Origin: Epiperipatus broadwayi
Lineage: Eukaryota; Onychophora; Udeonychophora; Euonychophora; Peripatidae
Direction: 5' to 3'
DNA length: 64,000 bases
Assembly: GCA_028023455.1 (NCBI GenBank)
Contig: JAQFVV010012420.1
Location: 4,220,001 to 4,284,000, forward strand
In this document: piece by piece, positions 1 through 11,499 of the stretch
Layout: the number at the start of each line of letters is the position of its first letter
Numbering within the stretch: position 1 is the first letter of the stretch
Made by a program: the position numbers and the translations under genes
The notes under the pieces: generated by a model
Databases searched by the model: none
What the model saw: the letters and a program-made list of their open reading frames with translations, nothing else
Told to the model about the DNA's origin: nothing

Positions 1-1085
1 TCAGTCTATATTCATTTTCCAATCAATCTCATGCAAACAATATACATGATCACAAACATGCAAACAAAGATAAATTATCCCCAGTATAAGTAATTTTGTG
101 CAGAACCAGCCCTCATCTAATGGGGAAGATTACACACCCATATATAATAATTGCTCAATTTATATTAAGATCTACATTGGTATGATTACAATGTCAAATT
201 CAATAAGGGCTTTGAGAATTCCAACATCAGTTAACAGATGAATAGTTGGAAAGGTGAGAAGATTCAAGTTTCACCAGTAAAGTTTAAGGAATTGCTGTCT
301 TAATATAAACTGAGCATTGATTGTATATATGTGTGGGAGATTATGATCCAACCCAACTGATGAGTGCTGATTCTGCATGAAATATGTATACTGAGGATCA
401 TTTATCTTTTTTGCATGTATGTGATCATGGAGAGAAGGATGAATATAGACTGAAAAATCCTAAGTTCAAATACCTCTAATTACATATGTATATATAATAA
501 TTGCATTTATTTTGACCAATAATAATAATAATCACATGATTAACTGCTTGAGAGGTCATAATACAAAGTTGCATTCAATTGACCAACTGAAAGTTCTTTT
601 TCTTTATTTTATTCAGCTAAAAATGGATCCAGATACCATTAGTTTTTGAGTTCATGATCCAACAACTGCTCCAAATTTTACCAATTGTTGGTAGACAAAA
701 TAAATAGTTTAATACAAACAAAAAAATGTAGAAATATTTGGTAGTTTCATTCTGTATTTTTTAAAAATACAACTTTGTTTTAAACTTGTATTCATTGCAA
801 TATTCATTTATTGCAACATATAAAAGTAAAACATAAGACAATCAATGCAAAAGTAGGATAGCAAACATAATAAAAAATATGAATAGTGATATTATTGAAA
901 AAAGTATTTGAATGTGATTTTAAATAATGTATAAGGAAATAGTTTTTCCCCTCCTATTATTTGGTAATGTATGTGAGCATATATTTGTACGTACATGTAG
1001 GCATTTATATAACACATAAGTGAAACTGAAATATCTGCAGTCTCCCATGATCTATATATAACCAATATTCATCTATCGATAAATT
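1..1085. other. AT-rich stretch, nothing recognised
   Basis: No reading frame, RNA gene, terminal repeat or long dyad is recognisable here. It holds only short AT runs and an (AAT)n tract near 520-532. Confidence 0.6.
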
Positions 1086-1089
1086 AAAA

Positions 1090-2830
1090 AAAAATAGAAT
1101 ACCAACTATCACTTTAGCTTTGATGGAATTTAAGCATACATTTATTGATGGTGCGTTAGTCCGATTTTAAGTACAGCACAAATATTCTGAAATCACTATT
1201 AAATATTTAAAAGGAAAAGGCAGCATCTCATTTCAGACAACCCCTGAATATCAAATGAAACATCAGTTTTAGTAAATGTAAATAATAGCTTAACATATAT
1301 AAAATTGAAACAGATGTAACTGAAATCTTCCATGAGCTATGTATAAACTAAGAATCATTATCATTAAAGGAAAAGAACAGAATGACAACCCCTATTACTT
1401 TAGCTCTGTTATACAAAGTTCATGCTCTGCATTATAACATATCAATAAATGTACACTTAAATACCATCAAATGTAAAAAAATAGATAGTATCATTCTATT
1501 CCTTTCATTTATTGATGGGTGGTTATTAGTTTACACATAGCTCTATGGGTAGTTCCCAGTTACTTCAATTTCAATTTCATATACATTAAGGTATGATTAC
1601 TTATATTTACATGTACTAAAGCTGACATTACATTGATATTTAGGGGTTGTTGAAATTAAGATACTGCTTTTATTTTCTCAATATTTAATAGTAATTTCAG
1701 AAAAAGTTTGTGCCATAATTAAATTAAACTATACAGAGCTCATCCTTCACCATATAACATGGCAATAAATGTATGCTTAGATGTCATTAAAGCTAAATAA
1801 ATAGGTGGTATTATTCTATTCTTTTCAATTATTGACAGGTAATTATTAGTTTGTATGTTGATCAAGAGAGGTTGCAATTATGTCTGCTTTAAAACTGATA
1901 TTTCATTGTTAAAAATGAGACAATGGCTTTGTCCTCTGAATGTTTAACAGTGAATTTAAAATAGTTTGTGCCATATTTAAAATCAGACATATAAAATGTA
2001 CATGCTCTATATTATAGCATATTAGTAAATGTATGCTTAAACTCTATCAGAGCAAAATGAATAGGAAGTACCACTCTATTCTTTTTGTTTACTAACAGAA
2101 AATTATTAGTTTATACATAGCTATGGGAGATTGTTGTTATTTCTGTTTCACTTTCATATATGTTAAGTAATGATTATTTATATTTATGTAACCCATACAT
2201 GTAGTTAATGGAGTAAACTGCTCTCCTTTTCAGAGTATGGACAAATAACATTTTATTGACATTTATGAGCTTATTTTATCAGCATTGATGAAAATACAGA
2301 CTCAATCCAATATATCAGGCAGATAAAACATGGCATTAATAATTATTAAATTAATTAACAAATTATGACTTTATAATTAAACAGATGTTAATAAATGTAA
2401 GCATTAACTTATCATTGTTCAATATATATGCAATTAATGGAATAAAATACTCTTTTTTTAAGGATATGAATAAAAGCACTATGTTGACAAAGGATTGAGA
2501 ATAGAAATGGACCCACCTATTCCTTAAGCACCCTTTGTTAACAGTGTTATTTGTTCATAGCTGGAAGAGGAGTGGGGTTATTTCCTTAAATACATATATT
2601 TTGTCTATGCTAATTTAAACTTTATAATTATCTGTTTAATTATTGAACTTTACTCAGTGTTAACAGGGATAAGTTTATTAACATCAAAAGTTTAAAGAAT
2701 AAGTCCATTTATTCTTATATCAATAAAATGTTATTTGTTCATAACCTGAAAAGTAGTTTACATCAACAGTAGCATACATTGAACTATGCTAATTTAATAT
2801 TTATAATACACACACACATATATATATATA
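1090..2830. repeat. array of diverged ~300-bp repeats
   Basis: Three direct units are visible by eye, around 1405-1560, 1725-1860 and 1985-2130. Each has the order 'ATAACAT/ATAGCAT ... AATGTAYRCTTAA ... ATCA/TCATTA ... CATTCTATTC/TATTCTATTC ... TTATTAGTTT'. A partial unit in the opposite orientation lies at about 1095-1150. A second set of paired blocks follows (2195-2270 with 2430-2490, and 2540-2640 with 2720-2800). The copies are strongly diverged, so the array is old. No protein is encoded. It could be an old satellite or the remains of a locally duplicated element. Confidence 0.55.
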
Positions 2831-3111
2831 TAATTATTCAAAACAATACAATAATTAATATAGTAAAACAATATTTAAAAAAAAAACAAATATATACCAC
2901 AATTTAATAGAAGTACTTTCAACTATCTATGTAGTCATTATCAACTAGATTCAAATTGTAACGGTTTTTTCTAATACAATTTGAATCTAGTTGCTAACGA
3001 CTACATAGATAGTTGAAAGTACTTCTATTAAATTGTGATATATATTTGTTTGTTTTTTTAAATATTGTTTTACTGTATTAATTATTGTATTGTTTTGAAT
3101 AATTATATATA
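2821..3111. repeat. long inverted repeat built from two opposed Penelope-type ends
   Basis: Arms of about 140 nt (2821-2960 and 2975-3111) are nearly perfect reverse complements around a 14-nt spacer. The inner part of each arm (TAGAAGTACTTTCAACTA..., ending TTCAAATTGTA) aligns with the 3' end of the Penelope-like element just downstream (TAGAAGCACTTTCGATTA..., ending TTCAAATT). The palindrome therefore looks like two opposed copies of that terminal repeat. A weak direct repeat (TTAATATTTATA near 2790 and TTAATAATTTATA near 3141) may be a target-site duplication. The high arm identity means a recent event. Confidence 0.75.
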
Positions 3112-3214
3112 TTTTATTATAATTGGAATACAGACATTGATTAATAATTTATATATATATATATATATATATATATGTAAAAGTATAATACCTGTTATAA
3201 AAAATATTATATAT

Positions 3215-3312
3215 AAAACATAAATAATTAACGTTGAAGCAATATTGTATTTTAAATTCTTTAGAAGCACTTTCGATTAAGTAGTAATCCTCGTCAGCTT
3301 TAACTGAATTTC
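3215..3312 (-). ncRNA. hammerhead-ribozyme-like motif at Penelope 3' end
   Basis: On the minus strand the invariant hammerhead core CTGACGA (3291-3297) is followed by a GATTA/TAATC stem-loop and then GAAA (3271-3274). The motif sits directly downstream of a GIY-YIG reading frame, which is where Penelope-like elements are known to carry hammerheads in their terminal repeats. Possible stem I strands are GTTAAAG and CTTCAAC, but the base next to the expected cleavage site is not ideal. The core is clear; activity is not established. Confidence 0.55.
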
Positions 3313-3856
3313 AAATTTTTTTAAACTTAATGTTACATAAATTTCCGTAAGCAGTGTATGGCCATATTTGCAACTTGCTATCAATAACATCATTCTTATA
3401 TTTATTTATTAAAATTGCCTCTTTAACTTTCCTCTTTTTATGATTCCTTTCTCCCATTAATATTTTTATTTCATTACTATTAAATGTAAACCTATAATTA
3501 CAAGTTTTTTCATGGTCAAATAATACTGAAGCTGTATTAAATTGACTATTTACATTATTTTTAATCTGATTATATAATAATTGATGCTCCTTCAATCTTT
3601 TTTCCACAGAACATTTCGATTCACCGATATATAATTTTTGATATCCACATGAAATCTGATAAATTATATTACTTCTTTGCAATTTAGGAATTATATTCTT
3701 AGAATTATTAATCAATTGATTAACATTCAGAGGAACACAAAATAAAATATTATACTTTTCTTTAAATTCTCTTAACACAATTATCCCAATTTTTGTATAT
3801 GTATACTGATATAAATTCTTTAAAATATCTTCTGCATACCATATTATCTTTTTCAC
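3311..3856 (-). CDS. Penelope-like element, C-terminal GIY-YIG endonuclease
   Basis: This 181-residue open frame is the C-terminal part of a Penelope-like retroelement polyprotein. The GIY-YIG core is visible as IIYQISC (residues 64-70) and LYIGES (75-80), followed by the helix VEKRLKEHQ with the conserved Arg at 87 and a candidate catalytic Glu at 146 (VKEAILI). Penelope endonucleases nick the target for primed reverse transcription. The reverse transcriptase that should precede it is absent, so this is a 5'-truncated copy. It abuts a minus-strand LINE at about 3860 and is followed by the hammerhead-like motif. The first Met is only the start of the open stretch, not a demonstrated start codon. 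Confidence 0.85.
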   Translation of the reverse strand: MKKIIWYAEDILKNLYQYTYTKIGIIVLREFKEKYNILFCVPLNVNQLINNSKNIIPKLQRSNIIYQISCGYQKLYIGESKCSVEKRLKEHQLLYNQIKNNVNSQFNTASVLFDHEKTCNYRFTFNSNEIKILMGERNHKKRKVKEAILINKYKNDVIDSKLQIWPYTAYGNLCNIKFKKI

Positions 3857-3859
3857 TCA

Positions 3860-5420
3860 TCTTATTGCCTGTCTTTTATTAATAACTCAATTAAATAGTA
3901 TTTTGGCTATTCTCTTATTATCCATAAATTCCAATCTACAGAATCTTTTCATTTTGATTTTTGCCTCTCTCATATAAAAACTTGACCATTCCATTTCTCC
4001 TTGATTTGCCTCATCCACATATCTACATCTAATGCATGTCTTCCTACTTCACTTTGTATTTTTTCTACATATAAGTATTTGTTACCATATGTTAATCCTG
4101 CTACTGCCCATCCTTTCCATACAATTCTAGTTACATCATATTTATTATATAATAACACTGTTAATTTCTTTATCAATCCCTTTCTTTTCTTTGCTTCTTT
4201 TATCAATTCTTTCGCCCATTCATTCAAGCAATTCCTCTGATTACTTAATCCAATTCCCAAATTGTTATACCTTTTCACCATACTTAAACTTTATATCCCC
4301 CAATAAAAATTCTTTCTCTTCACTTTCCCCAGTATTAGTCATCATCACTTTTAATTTTTCTTCACTAAATTTAATCCCCATCTGTTTACCCACTCTTGTG
4401 CATGTCTTCAGCATAACTTCCATATCTTCCCTACTTTCTGTGCACAAGAAGACATCATCTGCAAATAAAAGACCTGTTAATGTATATACAAACATGCCAC
4501 CTATTAATGGTATCTCTACCCCTCTTTCCAGTCTTTCTATTACTCTCTCTTTTTTTTTACTCTCTTTATTTCTCTCAAATTCAACAAAAACAAAATAGGT
4601 GACATAGAGCATCCTTGCCTTAGTCCCAACCCATTTTTAACTTTAACTGATTCTGTATTCCGTAATTGATACATACAATAATTATTTTTATACAATAATG
4701 TAATAAAATCCACTAAAGATCCATCCATTCTCAAATTTACTCAACTTACCCATAATCTGATTTCTATTTATCCTATCATAGGCTTTCTCTATATCTATAA
4801 AAACCATATATAACTATCTACCTGTATTTCTATTCATATCTATAAATTATGTTACTACAAATAAACTAGCTCCTATACACCTATCCGATCGAAAATCTCC
4901 TTTCATTTTTCCCATTATAATGTTCTTTCATCCATTTTGAAACCCTTCCAGCCACCATATATGCAAAAACTTTATATAACACTGATGTTACCAGTATTGG
5001 TCTATAATTGAATAGCTTTCTATAATCATGATGCTTTCCTTTAAATTGTAAGCTTACTCTTGTATTACTCCAACTATCCAGAATATCTCTTGCCTGTGCC
5101 ATCTTATTAAAACATTATAATAGGTATTTCTTAATTTCACTACCATCTCTGCTGCCTATCCATCTAAATCTCTTGCCTTTCCACTTTTCAATTTATTCCC
5201 TGCCTCATTCATTTTCTGCAAACTTAATATTTCCATTTATAAATGCTTTTATGTTTGATATCACTTTGTACTTCACATATAATATCGTTCCTATATCTGT
5301 TACACACTTATTTAAGAATATCTTTAATTCCTCTCTAGAGTTACACTCTATCCCCTCATTATCTAGGAATACTATTTCTCTTTCTCCTATATTCCTTCCG
5401 ATAAGTAAACAGTCATGAAC
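3860..5420 (-). pseudogene. non-LTR retrotransposon (LINE) reverse transcriptase remnant
   Basis: Reading down the minus strand, successive frames give the reverse-transcriptase blocks in order. YRPILVTSVLYKVFA lies near 4960-5010, then GLRQGCSMSPILF near 4585-4625, the catalytic box LLFADDVFLC near 4445-4475, and a C-terminal part with WKGWAVAGLTYGNKYL and EVGRHALDV (3970-4281). The C-terminal pattern (WKG...GLTYGN...EVGRHAL) resembles a LINE lineage common in arthropods and other invertebrates. Stops and frame changes separate the blocks, so it cannot be expressed whole. The N-terminal linker continues to about 5420; no endonuclease was found. Plus-strand open frames here are antisense shadows. 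Confidence 0.8.
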
Positions 5421-5424
5421 GCTA

Positions 5425-6405
5425 TATCATATCTATTATTTAAGGCTCATAGAATAGAATTGACAAGATATAAAATTGATATAATCTAAGTGAGTTATGT
5501 GATATTTAGTTATGATATATTAATAAGTTTGTTGATGAAATATCTATTAAGAGTAACTGGATCAAAACTTTCTTATACAATGAACATTTTTCTTCTTAAG
5601 TAATACTGCCTTGGAAATCCCAAACTAATCAATCATTAAGATGCATTTAATTTGGAATTAAAATCTATGGTTGATATATAATAATCTAGTTATAGATTTA
5701 ATGCACTCTAGAAATATATATATTAATTTAATTATTTATAATAATAATAAAAACTTTGCTTTTAAAATTATTTTAAATCTTGAAATTTTAATGTATTTAT
5801 AAAAAAAGGAAAATTTAAACTTTTATAATTGAAAAAGGAAAAAATAACTTTATTACAGTGGGACTTAATTCTTTTCTTATTATATTGAATTCTCATTTCT
5901 CCCAGTCATTTCTTTGGTTACCAAAAGTTAGATGTTTGTTTCTGAATCAATCCTCCCCATAGATTATGCAGTATCTTACTTCTTTCACTGGTTTGTCAGA
6001 ACAAACTACAAATAACCCTTATGGGAATGAGATTTTTAAACAATTAAAAAAATAATAAAAGGATTTTATACATACAAATCTATTGTAAAATACAGTTGGG
6101 AGTTACTTTAAAAGTTGCACCGATTTCCTCTATTTAATTATAGCAAAACTATATAAAAGAAATATATAGTACATTCTAATAAAAACTGACATTTAATGTA
6201 TAGGAAAGCTATTTTACATGTCTGAAAATATAACTCTTTGTATACATAAAGACATATTTATTTTCAAAAGTTTGAAACGATATTTTTATATCTCTAAAGT
6301 CTACGTAGTCTTAATTAGTATCTATACTCTTTTGCTTAATATGTAATATTAATACAAGCTTTTTTTTAACCTTTGTTTTAGGTAAAATTTTATTTGTAAT
6401 AATTT
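5425..6405. other. AT-rich stretch, nothing recognised
   Basis: No coding blocks, terminal repeats or long dyads stand out between the LINE and the hairpin insertion at 6.4 kb. Confidence 0.55.
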
Positions 6406-6406
6406 A

Positions 6407-6615
6407 CAACACAGATAATTAATACACTATACAGGCTTAAAAAATCTGCATATATATATTTAATGTATGTGAGATTCAAACTCAGACTTTCACACGACCC
6501 TCAACTCTTTGATGATTATTTATCTTTTCAACATGTGGGTGATCAGGTGGATCAGCAATATGAAATGGCACGGAGAGTTGAGAGTCGTCTGAATTTGAAT
6601 CCAACACAGATAATT
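6407..6615 (+). mobile_element. hairpin-tailed insertion with 14-bp target duplication
   Basis: A perfect 14-bp direct repeat CAACACAGATAATT (6407-6420 and 6602-6615) flanks a 181-bp insert. The first ~52 nt are non-palindromic. The rest folds as a hairpin: arm 1 at 6473-6508 (GATTCAAACTCAGAC...) pairs with arm 2 at 6574-6601 (ending GAATTTGAATC), apart from an 8-nt insertion. Arm 2 ends exactly at the second direct repeat. No coding capacity. The design matches the insertions at 12.5, 18.9, 22.3, 28.4, 39.0 and 60.5 kb, although the sequences differ. Confidence 0.7.
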
Positions 6616-6619
6616 GGAA

Positions 6620-7715
6620 TATTACTGAAAAAAAGCATTTTTACTTTCACATCCAGATCGTTTATGAAGGAAAACTGCTGCCTTATAAAAATAAGATATT
6701 GGAATATAAAAAGTTGGATGATAATTTTCTTATAATTTTTCTCTTTTTTTTTTTTACTATCTTAATTTATTTAAGTTATTGTAAAATCCAGTGGTCATTA
6801 GTCTTTAATGTCATTGCTTGTCTCTTTACGTCATTTGTAATAGTGGAATTACATTTTTATCTTTTGACCACATATACAAAAATTCTGATTCCAGTTCCTT
6901 CTTTTATTTTACCACACATCATTGAATTCTAAAAAAGCATTGATAGAGACAGGTTAAGTAATTTATAGGTGCGAACTTTACTTTAGTAGTACAGTCAAAA
7001 ATGAGTTATGATAACACAGAATTTGAAGGTTTTTTTTAGCTCAGCAAAGTTGGTATAATTAGGCACCCATATTAGGTATCCTCTGTCTATCACTGAAATG
7101 GAAATGACTGAAAAGGTAATTTAAAAATAGATTGTCTCACAGAATGCTTAATGGATTTACTCATTAAAAATATTCATTTAATCAGTATAAATGGTAAAGT
7201 AAGTGGCAGTAATAATAATATAAAAAAATACAAATATATATATTTTCTAAATATAAGTACTTGAGATATTCAAACTTTATTTGACACAAAATTCTGCATG
7301 ATTTTAATAAAGGATAGAACAGATAGCTAAGATGCTGTCAATATTTAAGATTGATATTCTTATTTTTAGTAAAGCTCATTTTCCAGAGAAATGGAAATTT
7401 AATAAAATAGTAAGATGGTTAAAAAATTTTTTTTGGAAAGGACAGATCAACTAACGAAAGAGAATTGCATGATATGGCTTTCTATAAGGTCTGATGTAGT
7501 GTGTTTTATTCTTGAAATGTGCTAGATGTATCAATGAAAGCTAATAATATTAATACATGATTTGTGCAAAGGCATTTGTGCTCATTTTATTAGAGAGTAT
7601 AATTTTTTTTTTGAAAGTATACTTCAATCTTAAATTCAGAGAATTCATAGACAACATTCTTAACATTTCTTCATGCATAGCATTATTATAACAATGGCAT
7701 TGAAAAACAAAATTT
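6620..7715. other. no gene recognised
   Basis: The open frames in this stretch are hydrophobic low-complexity translations of AT-rich DNA. The start of the LINE that becomes recognisable at 7.72 kb may lie in its last few hundred bases. Confidence 0.5.
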
Positions 7716-7719
7716 TTTT

Positions 7720-10080
7720 TCATTGGGAGATTTGAATGCACATATTAATATGAACATTAAACTTTAGCAAAAAGAATTTGTAAATAATGATATTAGGATT
7801 GTAAATTAGAATGGTCTACTGTTATTAAATTTTTGTACAACTCATAATCTGATTATCCGAGTTTGCTTATATAGTAAAACCAAACTAAAAGATCATGGAT
7901 GCACTTATGCTCAAATTAATGGTTTGTAATAGACATTATATTTAGAATTCAAAATATAAAGGGTAAGTTCTTGGCTAGAACACAAACTAATACACTCCAC
8001 AAATTTAAAATGAAAATTGAATTAAAAAACTGAAAACATAATTTTCAATTTTTAGAAACATTTATTATTTGCATTAAATTTCAATAGCTATTAAACACTA
8101 AAATTACTAATTTGAACTTTCAAGATTGTGTTTTTAATGCTGCATAACATTCTCTTAAGAAGTGTATTATAGATACATATAAATCTATTTTTAGTTTATG
8201 AAAAAAAAAGCTATGATTGGTTTTTTTTAATAATGATTTTATACTATTAATTATTTGATTAAAAGTAAATAAACACATGGCTTTTTCTGTTTGTCAGAAT
8301 AAGAAAAAAATTGAATGTGCAATTAGAAATTCAACAATTGATAAGAAGTGGATTAAAACTGCAAAGGAGTTACACATACTTGCTTATTGGGGTCATTTAA
8401 GATATGTTTTGACAGACTAAAAGTAGCCTATAATCAGAAAAACAATATCACAGCCTATTAAATCAATCAATAGCACTTTCTTATATGTTGATAACAATAT
8501 CTTGGGCAAAAGGGACTATTTTCATTGGCTTTTGAGTGATGATACAAGAAATGAGTATAGTCATTTAAATTTGTTCAAAGATATTCTGCTTAGTGAAGCT
8601 AAAAATAATTCTTGATAAATCTTAAAAATGGAAAAGCTGCAGGTTGTAATGAAATACCTGAAATTTTACAAAAGATATATTAGCTCCAGAATTAATGGAA
8701 TTTTTTTAGGAGAATATAAACCATGAAGTTGTGCTAGCTGTTTTAACAATGCTTTTATTAATTTCAATTTTACATAAAGATGATAGTAATTATTCATGGT
8801 AGAAGTTTTAAAACATGGAAAAGATATATTAGCTCCAAAAATATTGGAATTTTTTTAGGAGAATATGGACTCATAATGTTGTGCTAGCAGTTTTAACAAT
8901 GTTTTTTTTTATTTCAATTTTTTAACTTAAAGGTAATACACAAGATTGCAGTAACTATTTATGGAATATTATTATTATTACACTAAAACAAATGTATATT
9001 CAAAGATTCTGTCAAATAGATTGCTTCTAGTCATAGATAAATGGTTCCACAGACTCAACATGCTTTTAAGGAACCTAAAAGCACTATAGACATGGGTTTT
9101 TCCCAAAAAAAATGATGTTTGAAAAAAATAATTATATATATATATATTGCTTTTATGGATCTTGGCAAAGCATTTAAATCACTTAATCAAACAGATCTGT
9201 GACAATGTTTGAAATTAGATGGTTATATTTGATAGATAGAAAAATTTGAATTTTATTTTTCACTTTTATGTCAATGATCATTGGAACTGTTTGTAACTCT
9301 CTTCCTAAAGTAAACAAAAAATGTGAAATATTTTCGATAGTGAAATTTTTTATTTGAATCAATAAAAACAAAACAAGAATTCCATTTTCTCAGCTTCAGG
9401 ATTTACAGTATGCTTATTATACATAATGTTTTGAATGTTATAAAGTCTTTAATATAGTAATTAATGTTCTGCTTTGATGGAAGGAAAATATTCAGCAAGT
9501 TTTATTTTATATGATGATCATCTTGAGGAAGTGACTCATTTTAAACATCTTAATCACATTTTTAAGCAAAAAAAAGGCAGATTTAGATGATGAGATGCAG
9601 CACAGACTCCAATGTACTACTTCTAATTAAAAAATAGAGTATTTCATCACAGTGATATAATAACTGTGAGTAAATTAACTGCACAAAGAGCTTTTCTTTT
9701 ATGTTATCTACTGTATGGGAATACAACATAAACATATTAGAATAATTTAATTTAAAAATGCTCTATAAAAGTTTAAAATCATGATGGCAAGATTATAAAA
9801 CCAATCAATAATATGATTTTCAGCTTTCTGAATATTACAATATACAATCTATTATTTTTAAATCATATTTTCAATGGATTGGGCATGAGAAGTGAGTGAA
9901 TTGTAATAGGGTTTCTAAAAAACTATTTTACAGTAAACCTGAGTATGATTTTTGTGGAAGAGATCTTACGAATGTTTTTTCAAGACATCTAAAGAAATTC
10001 AATATGGCTAAGGATGAGATATGAAACTAAATTAAACACGATGTTCAAATATTTTAAAAAACTCTGTTGCAAAAATTGAA
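7720..10080 (+). pseudogene. degenerate LINE with endonuclease and reverse transcriptase traces
   Basis: Plus-strand frames give an endonuclease-like block (LGDLNAHI near 7723-7745, then NGLLLLNFCTTHNLII near 7810-7860). A reverse-transcriptase entry motif follows (LKNGKAAGCNEIPEIL, near 8620-8665), then 'SKILSNRLLLVIDKW' and 'FMDLGKAFKSLNQTDL' near 9000-9200. These are the usual order of APE endonuclease and fingers/palm in a non-LTR element. Stops and frameshifts are frequent, so it is an old, dead copy. A tandem duplication of ~157 bp (8662-8818 and 8819-8965) lies inside it and was probably acquired after insertion. The catalytic YADD box is not legible. Confidence 0.65.
8662..8965. repeat. 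~157-bp tandem duplication inside LINE remnant
   Basis: Two adjacent units share AAAAGATATATTAGCTCCA, then GGAATTTTTTTAGGAGAATAT and GTTGTGCTAGC..TTTTAACAATG. They differ by several substitutions and small indels. The duplication lies at the start of the reverse-transcriptase domain and breaks its frame. Confidence 0.8.
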
Positions 10081-10084
10081 TTAC

Positions 10085-11495
10085 AATATCACAAAATATA
10101 AAATAAACAAAATAATGGAGCAATTTATCCTATATGCAAAGTTTTGTGATTCATTGACTTATAGTGTAACCTCTGTCCAGGAAATGTTGACTGTTGTTAG
10201 ATAACAAATGAAAGAAGTGTTCTAATCAGCCATAGTTGTCTTTTTTGAAGCATATCAGTTGTGATATCTCATAAAATACCAGCCATGAAGATGATTTTTA
10301 TTCAATTTAATTTGTATTTATTTACCATAGCTGAATAAAAATTTAGTCATGGTGATTGTTTGTCATTCTAAGTGTAGTCTTTGGGCTGAAATGTAATGCT
10401 TAGGTACTAAAAATAAATGTCTAACCTATCATTGTCAGATTTATCTGTTGTGCTGTATCAAAACATATTTATTTTAAAAAATAAAGAAATAAATCATGGA
10501 TTACAAAAGAAATGTACAAAAGAAGAGAACTTGTGCGTCTACTAAACATTTATTAAGCCAATTAAAAAAAATTGTCATAAGAATCTGCTAGTTTCTACTA
10601 TGTTTTTGTGAAGCCATGTAAATATATGAATAGTGCCCAGAGACCTTAATGGTAAATTGATAAATACATTAAACATGAAAGAAAAAAGAACAACACATAT
10701 ATGTTAAGCTCGTCAGACAAATAAAACTAAAAAAAAATAGTAAGATTATTTTAAATTACTCTATGATAAATAAATATTCACAAACAACTCATTTTCCTTT
10801 TGCATTAAAAATTAGTATGTTGATAATTTTTTTTGTTTGTTATTATTATAAGGATAAAGTGACATGTGATATGAAAGTATTTAAAGCATTTGTTTAAAAT
10901 ATAATAAAATTTGTTATTATTATTAATCTTGGGATTAGAAATCAGTCAAAATTTGGGGGAAATTAAAGTTATATGCTTGATTGGTTTTTCAGATTCATAT
11001 TAAATCGTTTTTCTTTTTGTCATATATATATTTCATTTTATTGATTAAATAAATGTATAAATATAAAAGAAATTAAATTGTTTAGATTTTTTTTATTGTT
11101 GTTGTAAAACAATTGTTATTATTTAAAAAGTACCATTTCTCAAAATTTTTTCATCTGACAAGCAAGTATTTTATTGTAATATTTAGAGAAGAATATATTT
11201 TGGTTTACGTTGTTGATAAAATTAATTTATACACCTAACTATTAAAATTATATATATAGAATGGATAATGATCAGGAAATATGACTGGATCTCAGTTGAG
11301 ACTTGTAACTGATATAGGTTTCAATCTAGTCATTCTCTATGGCTGTAATCCAATAGCAAAAAACATTAGGTTATAGTCATTTCATTTTGTATATGTTACC
11401 CCTAAAATAAGATTCACAATTCCAAATTGCAGAGGGTCACAATTCTCTTATAATATAGTCAATGCAAAGTTTATCTCTAAATTATTATTATTATC
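10085..11495. other. no gene recognised
   Basis: AT-rich DNA with a short ATT/ATC microsatellite at about 11483-11512. No conserved protein block or terminal repeat was seen. Confidence 0.5.
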
Positions 11496-11499
11496 ATCA

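Noticed and set aside
1090-2830. CRISPR-like array
   Set aside because: Units are ~300 bp, diverged and lack short identical repeats with unique spacers.
2821-3111. Rho-independent terminators or other bacterial signals at hairpins
   Set aside because: The DNA is eukaryotic repeat sequence; hairpin arms of 50-170 nt are not terminators.
4001-4598. Plus-strand ORFs of 79 and 135 residues
   Set aside because: Antisense shadows of the minus-strand LINE reverse transcriptase.
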